From Chryseobacterium rhizoplanae (GTDB lineage Bacteria > Bacteroidota > Bacteroidia > Flavobacteriales > Weeksellaceae), in contig NZ_FXTC01000001.1 of the NCBI RefSeq assembly GCF_900182655.1, forward strand, positions 806,001 through 870,000: a stretch of 64,000 nt of DNA, written 5' to 3'. Shown here one piece after another: positions 1 through 7,100 of this stretch. Position numbers and translations under genes: made by a program. Numbering within the stretch: the stretch's first letter is position 1; every line of letters begins with the position of its first letter. The notes under the pieces were generated by a model that saw nothing but the letters and a program-made list of their open reading frames with translations, had not been told where the DNA came from and did no database searches.

Positions 1-1525
1 GATTTCTGGCATCTTTTGCTTTGTATAGACTGCCATCAAACCTGAAGGTTTTTATTTCTTTCGGATAAGAAGCCAGGTATTGCAGTGTCTGAATATCACT
101 CTCTATTCCGGATTTTTCGTAGACTAAAGATACTTTTTTGTCACTGAAAAGTTCAGAAACATCATGAGACGAGGAGCCTGAAATTACAGTTTCAATATTT
201 TCTACAATAGGATTATGCCTTTCGTAATATCCGTTAAAATCTGAACTGAAAGTTTTATAGTTGTTATCGTCCAGATAGAGTTGTATAAAACTTTCATCAT
301 CTATCACTTCTCCTACATTTTTTACACTGCGTAAAGTAAGGAATTTCGACGTCATGGTTTCGCAGATAGTATCAAAACCACTGATGATCTCTTTTGCATA
401 CCTGTGGTCTGCAGGTGTATTTCTGGTTTCGTTTGTTTTAATCCTTTCAATTCTTTTTAGGATATCCGGATGTGAAGTCCATTGGTCTTCAATTTCTATT
501 CTGGATTTATTATATCGGGTAAGATCTTCGGCATCTATTTTAGGAAGCCCGTTTACGTAAGGATGATTGTTTCTTTCGCATAAGATTTTCATTAAAGAGA
601 TCTGATTTTTATAAAGATTCTTTGGAAGATATTTTTGCTGGCTTTCAACATAAAAATTAAAAGAATAATTAAAAGCAGCATCACTTAATTCCAGTCTTAA
701 GAGAGATGAAGCCTGCTCTTCAGGATTGGTAATAAAGGTTGAAATAGCATCTGCATGGTATTCCATTTCTCTTTGGAGAGAAGCATGATTTTTGAAAAGA
801 AAATTCGATATGCTTTTAAGAACAGATTGAAATGCATTGATGAAACTGACCGATATCAGACCAAAAATTTTAAAAACAGCATTGCCTCCTGAAAATTCCA
901 ATATGAAATTTTCGTACTCTTTATTATTGTAAACCGTTTCAAAGATTATTTTTTCAGCCTGATTGACGTAGCCGCCCACCTTCATGCTTTTTTGAGAAAA
1001 ATGTCCAAACTCATGGGCTAAAATGGTTCTTAATTCTCCCACACTGGTTGAATTGATAAGTCCAACCCCGATCGTCAGATTTTTCTTTACCGGCAAAAAC
1101 ATACTCCAGAAAATGGAATTGTAGCTTACGCTGGCATTCACATCGGGCGAAAGAAAAACTTTTTGTGGAGCTTTCACTTTGGTTTCAGCTACAATTTCAT
1201 CAATAATGGCAAACAGTTCAGGCTGGTGGGATCTGTTGACTTCTATCAGATGACGGGTGCTGTAATGTGTCTTTTTGAAAATAAATTTAACAAGAAATAT
1301 AAACACAAAAACTCCAACACTTAGCAATCCTGCTGCACCAAAAACTGTGAAGTAATTGAGAGAAATACTTAACAGCTTTATGGCCCCGTATCCTAATAAA
1401 CATATCATCAGAAGTGAGGCAAGTATAAGTATCAGATAGATCAGAAAAAAAACTGAAATAGATACAATAGCAGAGACCAGCTTGGATTGATAAGCTGATG
1501 AAATTTTAGGCAGGTTATTAGTCAT
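1..1525 (-). CDS. M48-family zinc metallopeptidase, membrane-anchored (3' end outside window)
   Basis: The protein starts at 1525 with the residues MTNNLPKIS and is still open at base 1, so only the first 508 or so residues are visible. Two strongly hydrophobic segments lie at about residues 17-45 and 52-80. The zinc-binding HExxH motif is read as HEFGH at residues 171-175, within TILAHEFGHFSQK, which is characteristic of M48 (HtpX/Ste24-like) peptidases. Established family role: membrane-bound endopeptidase acting in protein quality control. The third zinc ligand and the C-terminus should lie further in or beyond the edge and were not confirmed. The next gene on the same strand ends 10 bp upstream of this start, so the two are probably co-transcribed. 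Substrate unknown. Confidence 0.85.
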   Translation of the reverse strand, partial: MTNNLPKISSAYQSKLVSAIVSISVFFLIYLILILASLLMICLLGYGAIKLLSISLNYFTVFGAAGLLSVGVFVFIFLVKFIFKKTHYSTRHLIEVNRSHQPELFAIIDEIVAETKVKAPQKVFLSPDVNASVSYNSIFWSMFLPVKKNLTIGVGLINSTSVGELRTILAHEFGHFSQKSMKVGGYVNQAEKIIFETVYNNKEYENFILEFSGGNAVFKIFGLISVSFINAFQSVLKSISNFLFKNHASLQREMEYHADAISTFITNPEEQASSLLRLELSDAAFNYSFNFYVESQQKYLPKNLYKNQISLMKILCERNNHPYVNGLPKIDAEDLTRYNKSRIEIEDQWTSHPDILKRIERIKTNETRNTPADHRYAKEIISGFDTICETMTSKFLTLRSVKNVGEVIDDESFIQLYLDDNNYKTFSSDFNGYYERHNPIVENIETVISGSSSHDVSELFSDKKVSLVYEKSGIESDIQTLQYLASYPKEIKTFRFDGSLYKAKDARN

Positions 1526-1535
1526 GTGTTTTTTA

Positions 1536-1982
1536 TTAATATTTCTCTATCAGATAACGATACGCTTTCAGATATTTGTTGAATCTTTTAATATCCTTAG
1601 GAGTAAGTTCTCTGTTGACTCTTCTAAGATCCATGTTGTCACGAAGGTCATTCAGTTTTACGGCAACAGAGAGCAGAGATCTTTCTGTTCTTTTAATGAA
1701 ATCATCGTAATCTTCTTCCGGATCAAACTTGGTAAGACAGCTGATAGCGAAAATAATATATTCTGGAAACCCTTCAGACCTTAAATAATCCAGACTGAAT
1801 TCTTCCGGATGATCTTCCACTACATCATGCAGTACACCTACAATTTTTTCGTCCAGTGTTTTACCATAATTCATCACACGCATTACGTGGGCTATGTATG
1901 GGGCATGGTATTTATCTGTTTGTCCTTTATGGGCTTTGTCGGCAATTTTGATTGCTCTATTCAGTAATTCTTCTTTTGTCAT
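1536..1982 (-). CDS. HD-domain protein (RelA/SpoT-type phosphohydrolase fold)
   Basis: A 148-residue protein starting at MTKEELLNRA. An upstream in-frame ATG at 2036 would add 18 hydrophobic residues that do not look native, so the internal start is preferred. H18, H32 and the H52-D53 pair in VGVLHDVVED fit the metal-binding pattern of HD hydrolases of the (p)ppGpp hydrolase-like class, but there is no synthetase, TGS or ACT domain. It could be a small alarmone or nucleotide hydrolase; the substrate is inferred only from the fold. It lies 10 bp upstream of the M48 peptidase gene. Confidence 0.75.
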   Translation of the reverse strand: MTKEELLNRAIKIADKAHKGQTDKYHAPYIAHVMRVMNYGKTLDEKIVGVLHDVVEDHPEEFSLDYLRSEGFPEYIIFAISCLTKFDPEEDYDDFIKRTERSLLSVAVKLNDLRDNMDLRRVNRELTPKDIKRFNKYLKAYRYLIEKY

Positions 1983-2062
1983 TTCTAATGAAAAATAGAA
2001 TACAAAAATAAAAAATGCCTTAAAAAAATAAGACATTTTTATTAAGATTATTTCAATTGATT

Positions 2063-2398
2063 TTAAAGATCCGCTTCATCCTCTACGTGAGCATGTGGAG
2101 CATTGTTTTTTACAGATTCTATTCCGTTTTCCATGCCGTTGTCAGATTCATACATCTGGCTGGTTCCTATGATCTGCCCGTTGCCTGCTTTTAAATTGAA
2201 ATAACATCTGCCGTCTTTGGCTGTATTTCTTTCAAATTTTGAATCTTCCTGTGAATAGGTCTTTACAGATCCTATTCCGTTTTCGCAGGATGGCTTTGTG
2301 CTGTAACCCTGGCTGGTTAAAATAACCTGTCCGTTTCCTGCTTTGAGGTTAAACTGAAAGTCTCCGTTTGTTCTCTTAGAGATAATAAATTTTCCCAT
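2063..2398 (-). CDS. YegP-like protein with two DUF1508 repeats
   Basis: A 111-residue protein made of two similar halves. Each half carries a block of the type F-x-FNLKAGNGQ-x-I-x-TSQ followed by NGI-x-SVK (roughly residues 1-48 and 52-95). This is the tandem DUF1508 layout of YegP-like proteins, which are small, soluble and of unknown biochemical role. The C-terminus is acidic. No signal peptide is seen. It stands between a small secreted protein and the HD protein on the same strand. Confidence 0.85.
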   Translation of the reverse strand: MGKFIISKRTNGDFQFNLKAGNGQVILTSQGYSTKPSCENGIGSVKTYSQEDSKFERNTAKDGRCYFNLKAGNGQIIGTSQMYESDNGMENGIESVKNNAPHAHVEDEADL

Positions 2399-2425
2399 GT
2401 TTATCGTTTTTAAATTTGTGTTGTG

Positions 2426-2737
2426 TTATTTAGAGGATATGAGTTTCTTTGGACCTACCTTGAACTTGTCAGGCGTAATAGCGTTTAAAATTTTGTATTG
2501 CGAATAGTCCTTTGAGGGTTCTTTTAACGCCAGATACATTATAGTGTCATCAGGTTTCTTAATCAGCATTTTATAGAGCCCTGTGCGGGGCTGATTTGAT
2601 TTTAGCGAAAAGTGCTCGGGGAATTTTCCTTTGCTGACAATTTTTATGGTATCTGTTTTGGGAATAGGAATTAAGTTTTCCTTTTTTTGTGCCGTCAGAA
2701 CAGCAGACAAAAGAAGTAGTGGAAATAATGTCTTCAT
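2426..2737 (-). CDS. small secreted protein of unknown function
   Basis: A 103-residue protein with an N-terminal signal peptide (MKTLFPLLLLSAVLTAQ, cleavage likely after TAQ). The mature part is lysine-rich and beta-like, and no family was recognised. The gene ends 27 bp before the YegP-like gene on the same strand. Confidence 0.6.
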   Translation of the reverse strand: MKTLFPLLLLSAVLTAQKKENLIPIPKTDTIKIVSKGKFPEHFSLKSNQPRTGLYKMLIKKPDDTIMYLALKEPSKDYSQYKILNAITPDKFKVGPKKLISSK

Positions 2738-2890
2738 TATGTTTTCGTGTTTTTATGGTTTTTAGTTATAATAAAATTAGCAAAAATTATTGATATTTAA
2801 AGTTTTTTAAATATCAATTCCTCATACAAATATTTTTTACGTTTTTCGAGTTTGGTCTATTTTTGCCTGATTTATATTTTAAATATATAA

Positions 2891-2915
2891 AAAACGCCCC
2901 GTAATGAGGCGTTTT
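2891..2915 (-). terminator. rho-independent terminator after the acyl-CoA dehydrogenase gene
   Basis: The arms AAAACGCC (2891-2898) and GGCGTTTT (2908-2915) are perfectly complementary, and A-rich/T-rich flanks lie on both sides. It sits about 25 bp past the acyl-CoA dehydrogenase stop and closes the beta-oxidation operon; the flanks suggest it can work in both directions. Confidence 0.8.
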
Positions 2916-2939
2916 GAATCAAATTTATGTTATTAAAGA

Positions 2940-4715
2940 CTAATAAGCCCCTTTCTGGATATAGTGAGCAGCCACTTTTTCAGTTAAGGCTACTACATTC
3001 GGGTGGTTGGTATATTTTGTGAATCTTCTTAATCCGGAAAGCATCATTCTCTGCTCGTCTCCTTCAGCAAAAGAAACGATTCCTTCTTTAGCCGCAGTGA
3101 TGATTTTCTCAACAGCTTTGTAAAGGTTCAACTGAGCCATAGCTGCTTCTACAGAGTCAGGAGAGAAATGTTTCTCTGCTCTTAATACCGCAGATTCTGC
3201 CATATAGATCTGGTTAAGGATTTCAGAAGCATTTAATAATAAGTGCTGCTGTTTTTCAATATCCATCATGAATTTCTGAAGTGCAGCTCCGGAAACCATC
3301 AGGAATACTTTCTTAAGATTTGCAATAATTGCTTTTTCCTCACTCATGAATTCTGAATAATCAGGAACTTCAAATGAAGGAATACCCATCAATTCTTTGC
3401 TGATTGCCATTGCAGGAGATAAAAGATCTAATTCACCTTTCATTGCTCTCTTAATAAGCATTCCTACCGCTAATAATCTATTAATTTCGTTGGTGCCTTC
3501 ATAAATTCTACCAATTCTGGCATCTCTCCATGCAGATTCCATTGGGGTATCTTCGGAGAATCCCATTCCTCCATAAATCTGGATTCCTTCATCAGCAGTA
3601 TTTTGAGTAAGGTCAGAAACGAAAACTTTAAGGATAGAAGCTTCTACCGCAAATTCCTCAACACCTTTTAATTCAGCTTGCTGATGATCCATTCCGCCAG
3701 CAACTAGTTCTGCAATTTTATCTTCAACATTTTTTGCTAAACGGTAAGAACCCGCTTCACTCACAAAAACTCCGGTTGACATTTCTGCAATTTTCTTTCT
3801 GATTGCTCCGAAAGTAGAAATAGAAACACCAAACTGCTTTCTTTCATTTGAATATTGAATAGCATGGTTTAAAATTCTTCTTTGTCCGTCAAGGTTTGCT
3901 GCAGCTAATTTAATTCTACCAACATTTAATGCATTCAAAGCGATTTTGAAACCGTTGTTTCTTTCACCTAACATATTTTCAACAGGAACTTTCATATCAT
4001 TGAAGAAAACCTGACGGGTAGAAGAGGAACGAATTCCTAATTTATGTTCTTCTTCACCAAATGTTAAACTGTTCGGATTTTCCAATTCTGAACGGTTGAT
4101 TACGAAACCTGTAATGTTTTTATCATCATCAATCTTTGCAAATAATGTGAAAGTATCTGCAAAACCTGCATTGGAAATCCACATTTTCTGTCCATTGATG
4201 ATATAATGTTTTCCGTCTTCTGACAATTTTGCTCTTGTTTTCCCTGAATTGGCATCAGATCCTGCATCCGGCTCAGTCAAACAATAGGCACCGAATTTTG
4301 TTCCTGTAGCTAAATCCGGAAGGTATTTCTTTTTCAATTCTTCACTCCCGTAAAGTAGAGTAGGAAGAGTTCCGATTCCTGTATGTGCTCCATAAGCTGT
4401 TGCTAATGAGCCATTTCCTCCGGAAACATAATCGCAAGCCAACATAGTACTCACAAATCCCATTCCCAAACCTCCATATTCTTCAGGAACAGTAATTCCT
4501 AATAGTCCCATTTCTCCTAATTTACGCATTGTTTCTTCAGTCAATGCATAATCTTTTTTCTCGAAACGATCATGTTGTGGAATAACTTCTCTGTCAATAA
4601 ACTCTTTAGCAGAATCACGAAGCATTTTTTGCTCTTCACTCAGTTCTTCAAGACTGAAAATTTCGTTTGCAGGAATTTGTTTAATTAGGAATTCCCCGCC
4701 TTTTAATGTAGCCAT
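2940..4715 (-). CDS. acyl-CoA dehydrogenase
   Basis: A 591-residue flavoprotein for the first step of fatty-acid beta-oxidation (acyl-CoA to trans-2-enoyl-CoA with FAD reduction). N-terminal, middle and C-terminal acyl-CoA dehydrogenase domains occupy about residues 25-430. Motifs seen are YCLTEPDAGSDA in the FAD/substrate region and IYEGTNEINR, with the presumed catalytic glutamate at position 406. A further C-terminal extension of about 160 residues makes it longer than the usual 380-residue short-chain enzymes, as in many Bacteroidota members. It is the last gene of the operon MarR - dehydrogenase/hydratase - thiolase - acyl-CoA dehydrogenase. Chain-length preference cannot be read from the sequence. 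Confidence 0.93.
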   Translation of the reverse strand: MATLKGGEFLIKQIPANEIFSLEELSEEQKMLRDSAKEFIDREVIPQHDRFEKKDYALTEETMRKLGEMGLLGITVPEEYGGLGMGFVSTMLACDYVSGGNGSLATAYGAHTGIGTLPTLLYGSEELKKKYLPDLATGTKFGAYCLTEPDAGSDANSGKTRAKLSEDGKHYIINGQKMWISNAGFADTFTLFAKIDDDKNITGFVINRSELENPNSLTFGEEEHKLGIRSSSTRQVFFNDMKVPVENMLGERNNGFKIALNALNVGRIKLAAANLDGQRRILNHAIQYSNERKQFGVSISTFGAIRKKIAEMSTGVFVSEAGSYRLAKNVEDKIAELVAGGMDHQQAELKGVEEFAVEASILKVFVSDLTQNTADEGIQIYGGMGFSEDTPMESAWRDARIGRIYEGTNEINRLLAVGMLIKRAMKGELDLLSPAMAISKELMGIPSFEVPDYSEFMSEEKAIIANLKKVFLMVSGAALQKFMMDIEKQQHLLLNASEILNQIYMAESAVLRAEKHFSPDSVEAAMAQLNLYKAVEKIITAAKEGIVSFAEGDEQRMMLSGLRRFTKYTNHPNVVALTEKVAAHYIQKGAY

Positions 4716-4797
4716 ATGTTATTTTGTTATTTAATTTTTTAGACCTTTAGATCATAGACGAAGAGATGATAGATTTCAACATTGTCTATTTTTTTTG

Positions 4798-4823
4798 TCT
4801 ATTATCTATCCGTCTATTCTCTT
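4798..4823. repeat. 15-nt direct repeat, left of the four-helix-bundle gene
   Basis: One copy of TCTATTATCTATCCG (4798-4812) is followed by the related TCTATTCTCTT. The same word occurs in tandem on the other side of the four-helix-bundle gene (5216-5260). Confidence 0.8.
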
Positions 4824-4825
4824 AA

Positions 4826-5194
4826 TTAGTTTCTGTTTAAAGTATTTTGAAATACCATTGTTGCTTTTTGAAATTCTTCAATTTTAATTTCAAAGATTTC
4901 GGTTTTTTCATCAGATAAATATTTTCTATGATTTGCTAACAATATTTGTGTTTGCAATTCAAATGAAGAACCTAAAGAAATATCTAAAAAATGACTAAAA
5001 GACTTATTTGTTCTGCTTGAACCTTCGGCTATGTTTGACGGAATTGAAATAGTACATCTGTCCATTTGGCTCTTCAACCCATATTTTTCATAAGATGGAA
5101 AAGTATCTGTAAGATCTAAAGTTAACCTTGATAATTCCATACTCATTTGCCAAATTTTAAGTTTCTTAAAATTGTGTCTTTTAAAATCATTCAT
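4826..5194 (-). CDS. four-helix-bundle protein (23S rRNA intervening-sequence protein family)
   Basis: A 122-residue protein. Recognisable family motifs are KKLKIWQMSMELSRL near the start, LKSQMDRCTISIPSNIAEG (about residues 40-58) and FLDISLGSSFELQTQ (about 69-83). This family was first found inside 23S rRNA intervening sequences but also occurs as stand-alone genes scattered in genomes; its function is unknown. Here it lies between two beta-oxidation genes, on the same strand, with copies of a 15-nt repeat on each side, which suggests a later insertion. Confidence 0.9.
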   Translation of the reverse strand: MNDFKRHNFKKLKIWQMSMELSRLTLDLTDTFPSYEKYGLKSQMDRCTISIPSNIAEGSSRTNKSFSHFLDISLGSSFELQTQILLANHRKYLSDEKTEIFEIKIEEFQKATMVFQNTLNRN

Positions 5195-5215
5195 TCATTT
5201 CTTGCATTTTTACCT

Positions 5216-5260
5216 TCTATTATCTATCCGTCTATTATCTATCCGTCTATTATCTTATTT
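5216..5260. repeat. tandem 15-nt direct repeats, right of the four-helix-bundle gene
   Basis: Two perfect units of TCTATTATCTATCCG (5216-5230, 5231-5245) and a third unit that diverges at its end (5246-5260), matching the copy at 4798-4812. Confidence 0.85.
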
Positions 5261-5266
5261 ATCTAT

Positions 5267-6445
5267 TTATAATAGTTCAAAAATAGAAGCCGCTCCCTGT
5301 CCTGTTCCTACACACATAGAAACCATTCCGTATTTGTTTCCGCGCTTTCTCATTTCGTCAAGAAGTTGAACTGTTAATTTCGTTCCTGTACATCCAAGAG
5401 GGTGACCTAAAGCGATGGCTCCTCCGTTTACATTTAGAATATCAGGATTTAAGCCTAATTCTTTCTTAATGGCAACAGATTGTGATGCGAATGCTTCATT
5501 TAATTCGATTAATTCAATATCTTTTAATTCTAAACCTGCTTGTTTTAAAGCTTTTGGAATAGCATAGATAGGTCCCATTCCCATGATTCTTGGCTCTAAT
5601 CCGGCTGCAGCATAAGCAACTAATCTTGCTTCAGGCTCCAAACCTAATTCTTTTACCATTTCCTCACTCATTACCATTACAAAAGCTGCTCCGTCACTCA
5701 TTTGAGAAGAGTTTCCGGCAGTTACGCTTCCTCCGTTGGCAAATACAGGTCTTAATTTTGCTAAGCCAGCTAAAGAAGTATCAGCTCTTGGACCTTCATC
5801 TATTGAAAAATCAAACTTTTTAGTCTGTAGTTTCTGATTTTCATCCAGGAAGTTATATTCTACAGGAATCGGAACAATCTGGTTGGCAAATTTTCCTTCC
5901 TGATTTGCTTTTAAAGCTTTCATATGAGATTCAAAAGCGAACTGATCCTGCTCTTCTCTGGTAATATTATATTGTTTAGCTACTTCTTCTGCTGTGTAAC
6001 CCATTCCCCAATAGTAATCAGGGTTTGTTTTTGCGATATCCGTTTCAGGAACCGGTTTATAACCTCCCATTGGAATGTATGACATCGATTCTGTACCACC
6101 TGCGATGATACAATCTGCCATACCAGCCTGGATTTTTGCAGAAGCAATGGCAATCGCCTCACTTCCTGAAGCACAGTATCTGTTTACGGTAACTCCCGGA
6201 ACTTTATCAGTATTCAATCCCATTAAAGAGATCAGACGTGCAACGTTCAGCCCTTGTTCAGCTTCAGGCATTGCATTTCCTACGATAAGGTCATCAATTC
6301 TGTTTTTATCTAATTGTGGTAGCTCAGCCATTAATTTTTCAATAACGGTAGCCGCCATGACATCAGGTCTTGTAAATCTTAAACTTCCTTTTGGAGCTTT
6401 TCCAACGGCAGTTCTGAAACCTTTTACTATGTATGCTGTTTTCAT
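5267..6445 (-). CDS. acetyl-CoA C-acyltransferase (3-ketoacyl-CoA thiolase)
   Basis: A 392-residue thiolase of normal length, catalysing the last step of beta-oxidation (cleavage of 3-ketoacyl-CoA by CoA). The nucleophilic cysteine is C91 in VNRYCASGSEA, the histidine is H348 in ALGHPLGCTG, and the second cysteine is C378 in CVGTGQG. No targeting signal is present, so it is cytoplasmic. It forms an operon with the fused dehydrogenase/hydratase upstream and the acyl-CoA dehydrogenase downstream. A biosynthetic acetoacetyl-CoA thiolase is possible by sequence class, but the operon argues for degradation. Confidence 0.95.
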   Translation of the reverse strand: MKTAYIVKGFRTAVGKAPKGSLRFTRPDVMAATVIEKLMAELPQLDKNRIDDLIVGNAMPEAEQGLNVARLISLMGLNTDKVPGVTVNRYCASGSEAIAIASAKIQAGMADCIIAGGTESMSYIPMGGYKPVPETDIAKTNPDYYWGMGYTAEEVAKQYNITREEQDQFAFESHMKALKANQEGKFANQIVPIPVEYNFLDENQKLQTKKFDFSIDEGPRADTSLAGLAKLRPVFANGGSVTAGNSSQMSDGAAFVMVMSEEMVKELGLEPEARLVAYAAAGLEPRIMGMGPIYAIPKALKQAGLELKDIELIELNEAFASQSVAIKKELGLNPDILNVNGGAIALGHPLGCTGTKLTVQLLDEMRKRGNKYGMVSMCVGTGQGAASIFELL

Positions 6446-6479
6446 TTTTTTGTTTAATTAAATTGTTTTAAGAATTTTT

Positions 6480-6500
6480 GCCTCGTAGAGGTAAACTGTT
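6480..6500 (+). repeat. REP-like hairpin A
   Basis: Hairpin CCTC-GTA-GAGG followed by TAAACTGTT. It is an inverted counterpart of the element at 7018-7040. Confidence 0.7.
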
Positions 6501-6530
6501 CCTAGTCTTTGTTTATGCTTTCTTTGTGGA

Positions 6531-6553
6531 GCTCCGTAGGAGCGACCTGTTAA
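6531..6553 (+). repeat. REP-like hairpin B, supplies the transposase stop codon
   Basis: Hairpin GCTCC-GTA-GGAGC followed by GACCTGTTAA. On the minus strand the tail contributes the TAA stop of the RAYT gene (6550-6552). Its inverted partner is at 7069-7091. Confidence 0.75.
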
Positions 6554-7014
6554 TCACTAATCCATTCAAATAAATATTTTGGATCATATTCTATCTCAAA
6601 TTTTGACATAAAATCCAGATATTCTTCTCTAAAAGTTTTCTTTTTATGATGCTCCTCCTGATTTAAAATATATTTTACAACAGAATCAACACTGCTTTTA
6701 GAATAAGAAAAAGCTCCGTACCCTTCCTGCCAATTGAATTTTTCATTCATCCATGCTTTTTCATTGATGAATTTTGAAGAACCCGCTTTAATATCTCTTA
6801 TTAAATCTGAAACCGATAGTGTCGGATTCATACTTACGAGAATATGGACATGGTCCGGCATTGCAAAAACTGCGAATAATTTTTGGTTTCTATTGGAAAC
6901 AATACCTGTTATAAACTGATGTAACTCTTCTCTGTTTTCTTTTGGAATCAGATTTTGTCTTCCTTTTACAGCGAACACAATTTGAATATAAATCTGAGTG
7001 TAGGTATTTGCCAT
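6550..7014 (-). CDS. REP-associated tyrosine transposase (RAYT, IS200/IS605-like Y1 family)
   Basis: A 154-residue single-domain Y1 transposase. The HuH metal-binding motif is H55-V-H57 in MPDHVHILV, and the probable catalytic tyrosine is Y115 in VVKYILNQEEHH. Members of this family cut single-stranded DNA at hairpins. The gene is surrounded by four short hairpins with CTGTTA/TAACAG tails arranged as two inverted pairs, as expected of a RAYT with its own REP elements rather than a complete IS200. It is inserted between the thiolase and dehydrogenase/hydratase genes in the same orientation, so it may be read through from the operon. Confidence 0.9.
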   Translation of the reverse strand: MANTYTQIYIQIVFAVKGRQNLIPKENREELHQFITGIVSNRNQKLFAVFAMPDHVHILVSMNPTLSVSDLIRDIKAGSSKFINEKAWMNEKFNWQEGYGAFSYSKSSVDSVVKYILNQEEHHKKKTFREEYLDFMSKFEIEYDPKYLFEWISD

Positions 7015-7017
7015 ACA

Positions 7018-7040
7018 TTAACAGGCCGCCTCTACGAGGC
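7018..7040 (-). repeat. REP-like hairpin A' (inverted partner of 6480-6500)
   Basis: TTAACAGGCC followed by the hairpin GCCTC-TAC-GAGGC, in the opposite orientation to 6480-6500. It lies directly upstream of the transposase start. Confidence 0.75.
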
Positions 7041-7068
7041 TCTCCAACTTTTAAAATTATTCATGCTA

Positions 7069-7100
7069 TTAACAGTTCGCTCCTACGGAGCTTCCTGTTA
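7069..7100 (-). repeat. REP-like hairpin B' overlapping the end of the dehydrogenase/hydratase gene
   Basis: TTAACAG tail, hairpin GCTCC-TAC-GGAGC (7079-7091), then a second tail CCTGTTAG. The TAA stop of the upstream beta-oxidation gene (7098-7100) falls inside this second tail. Confidence 0.75.

Noticed and set aside
1536..2036. Longer start for the HD-domain protein at 2036
   Set aside because: The extra 18 residues are hydrophobic and aromatic without a proper signal, and the internal MTKEELLNRA start gives a normal domain beginning.
5980..6174. Open frame opposite to or overlapping the thiolase gene
   Set aside because: It is a frame shadow of a gene with complete catalytic motifs; it has no motif or promoter of its own.
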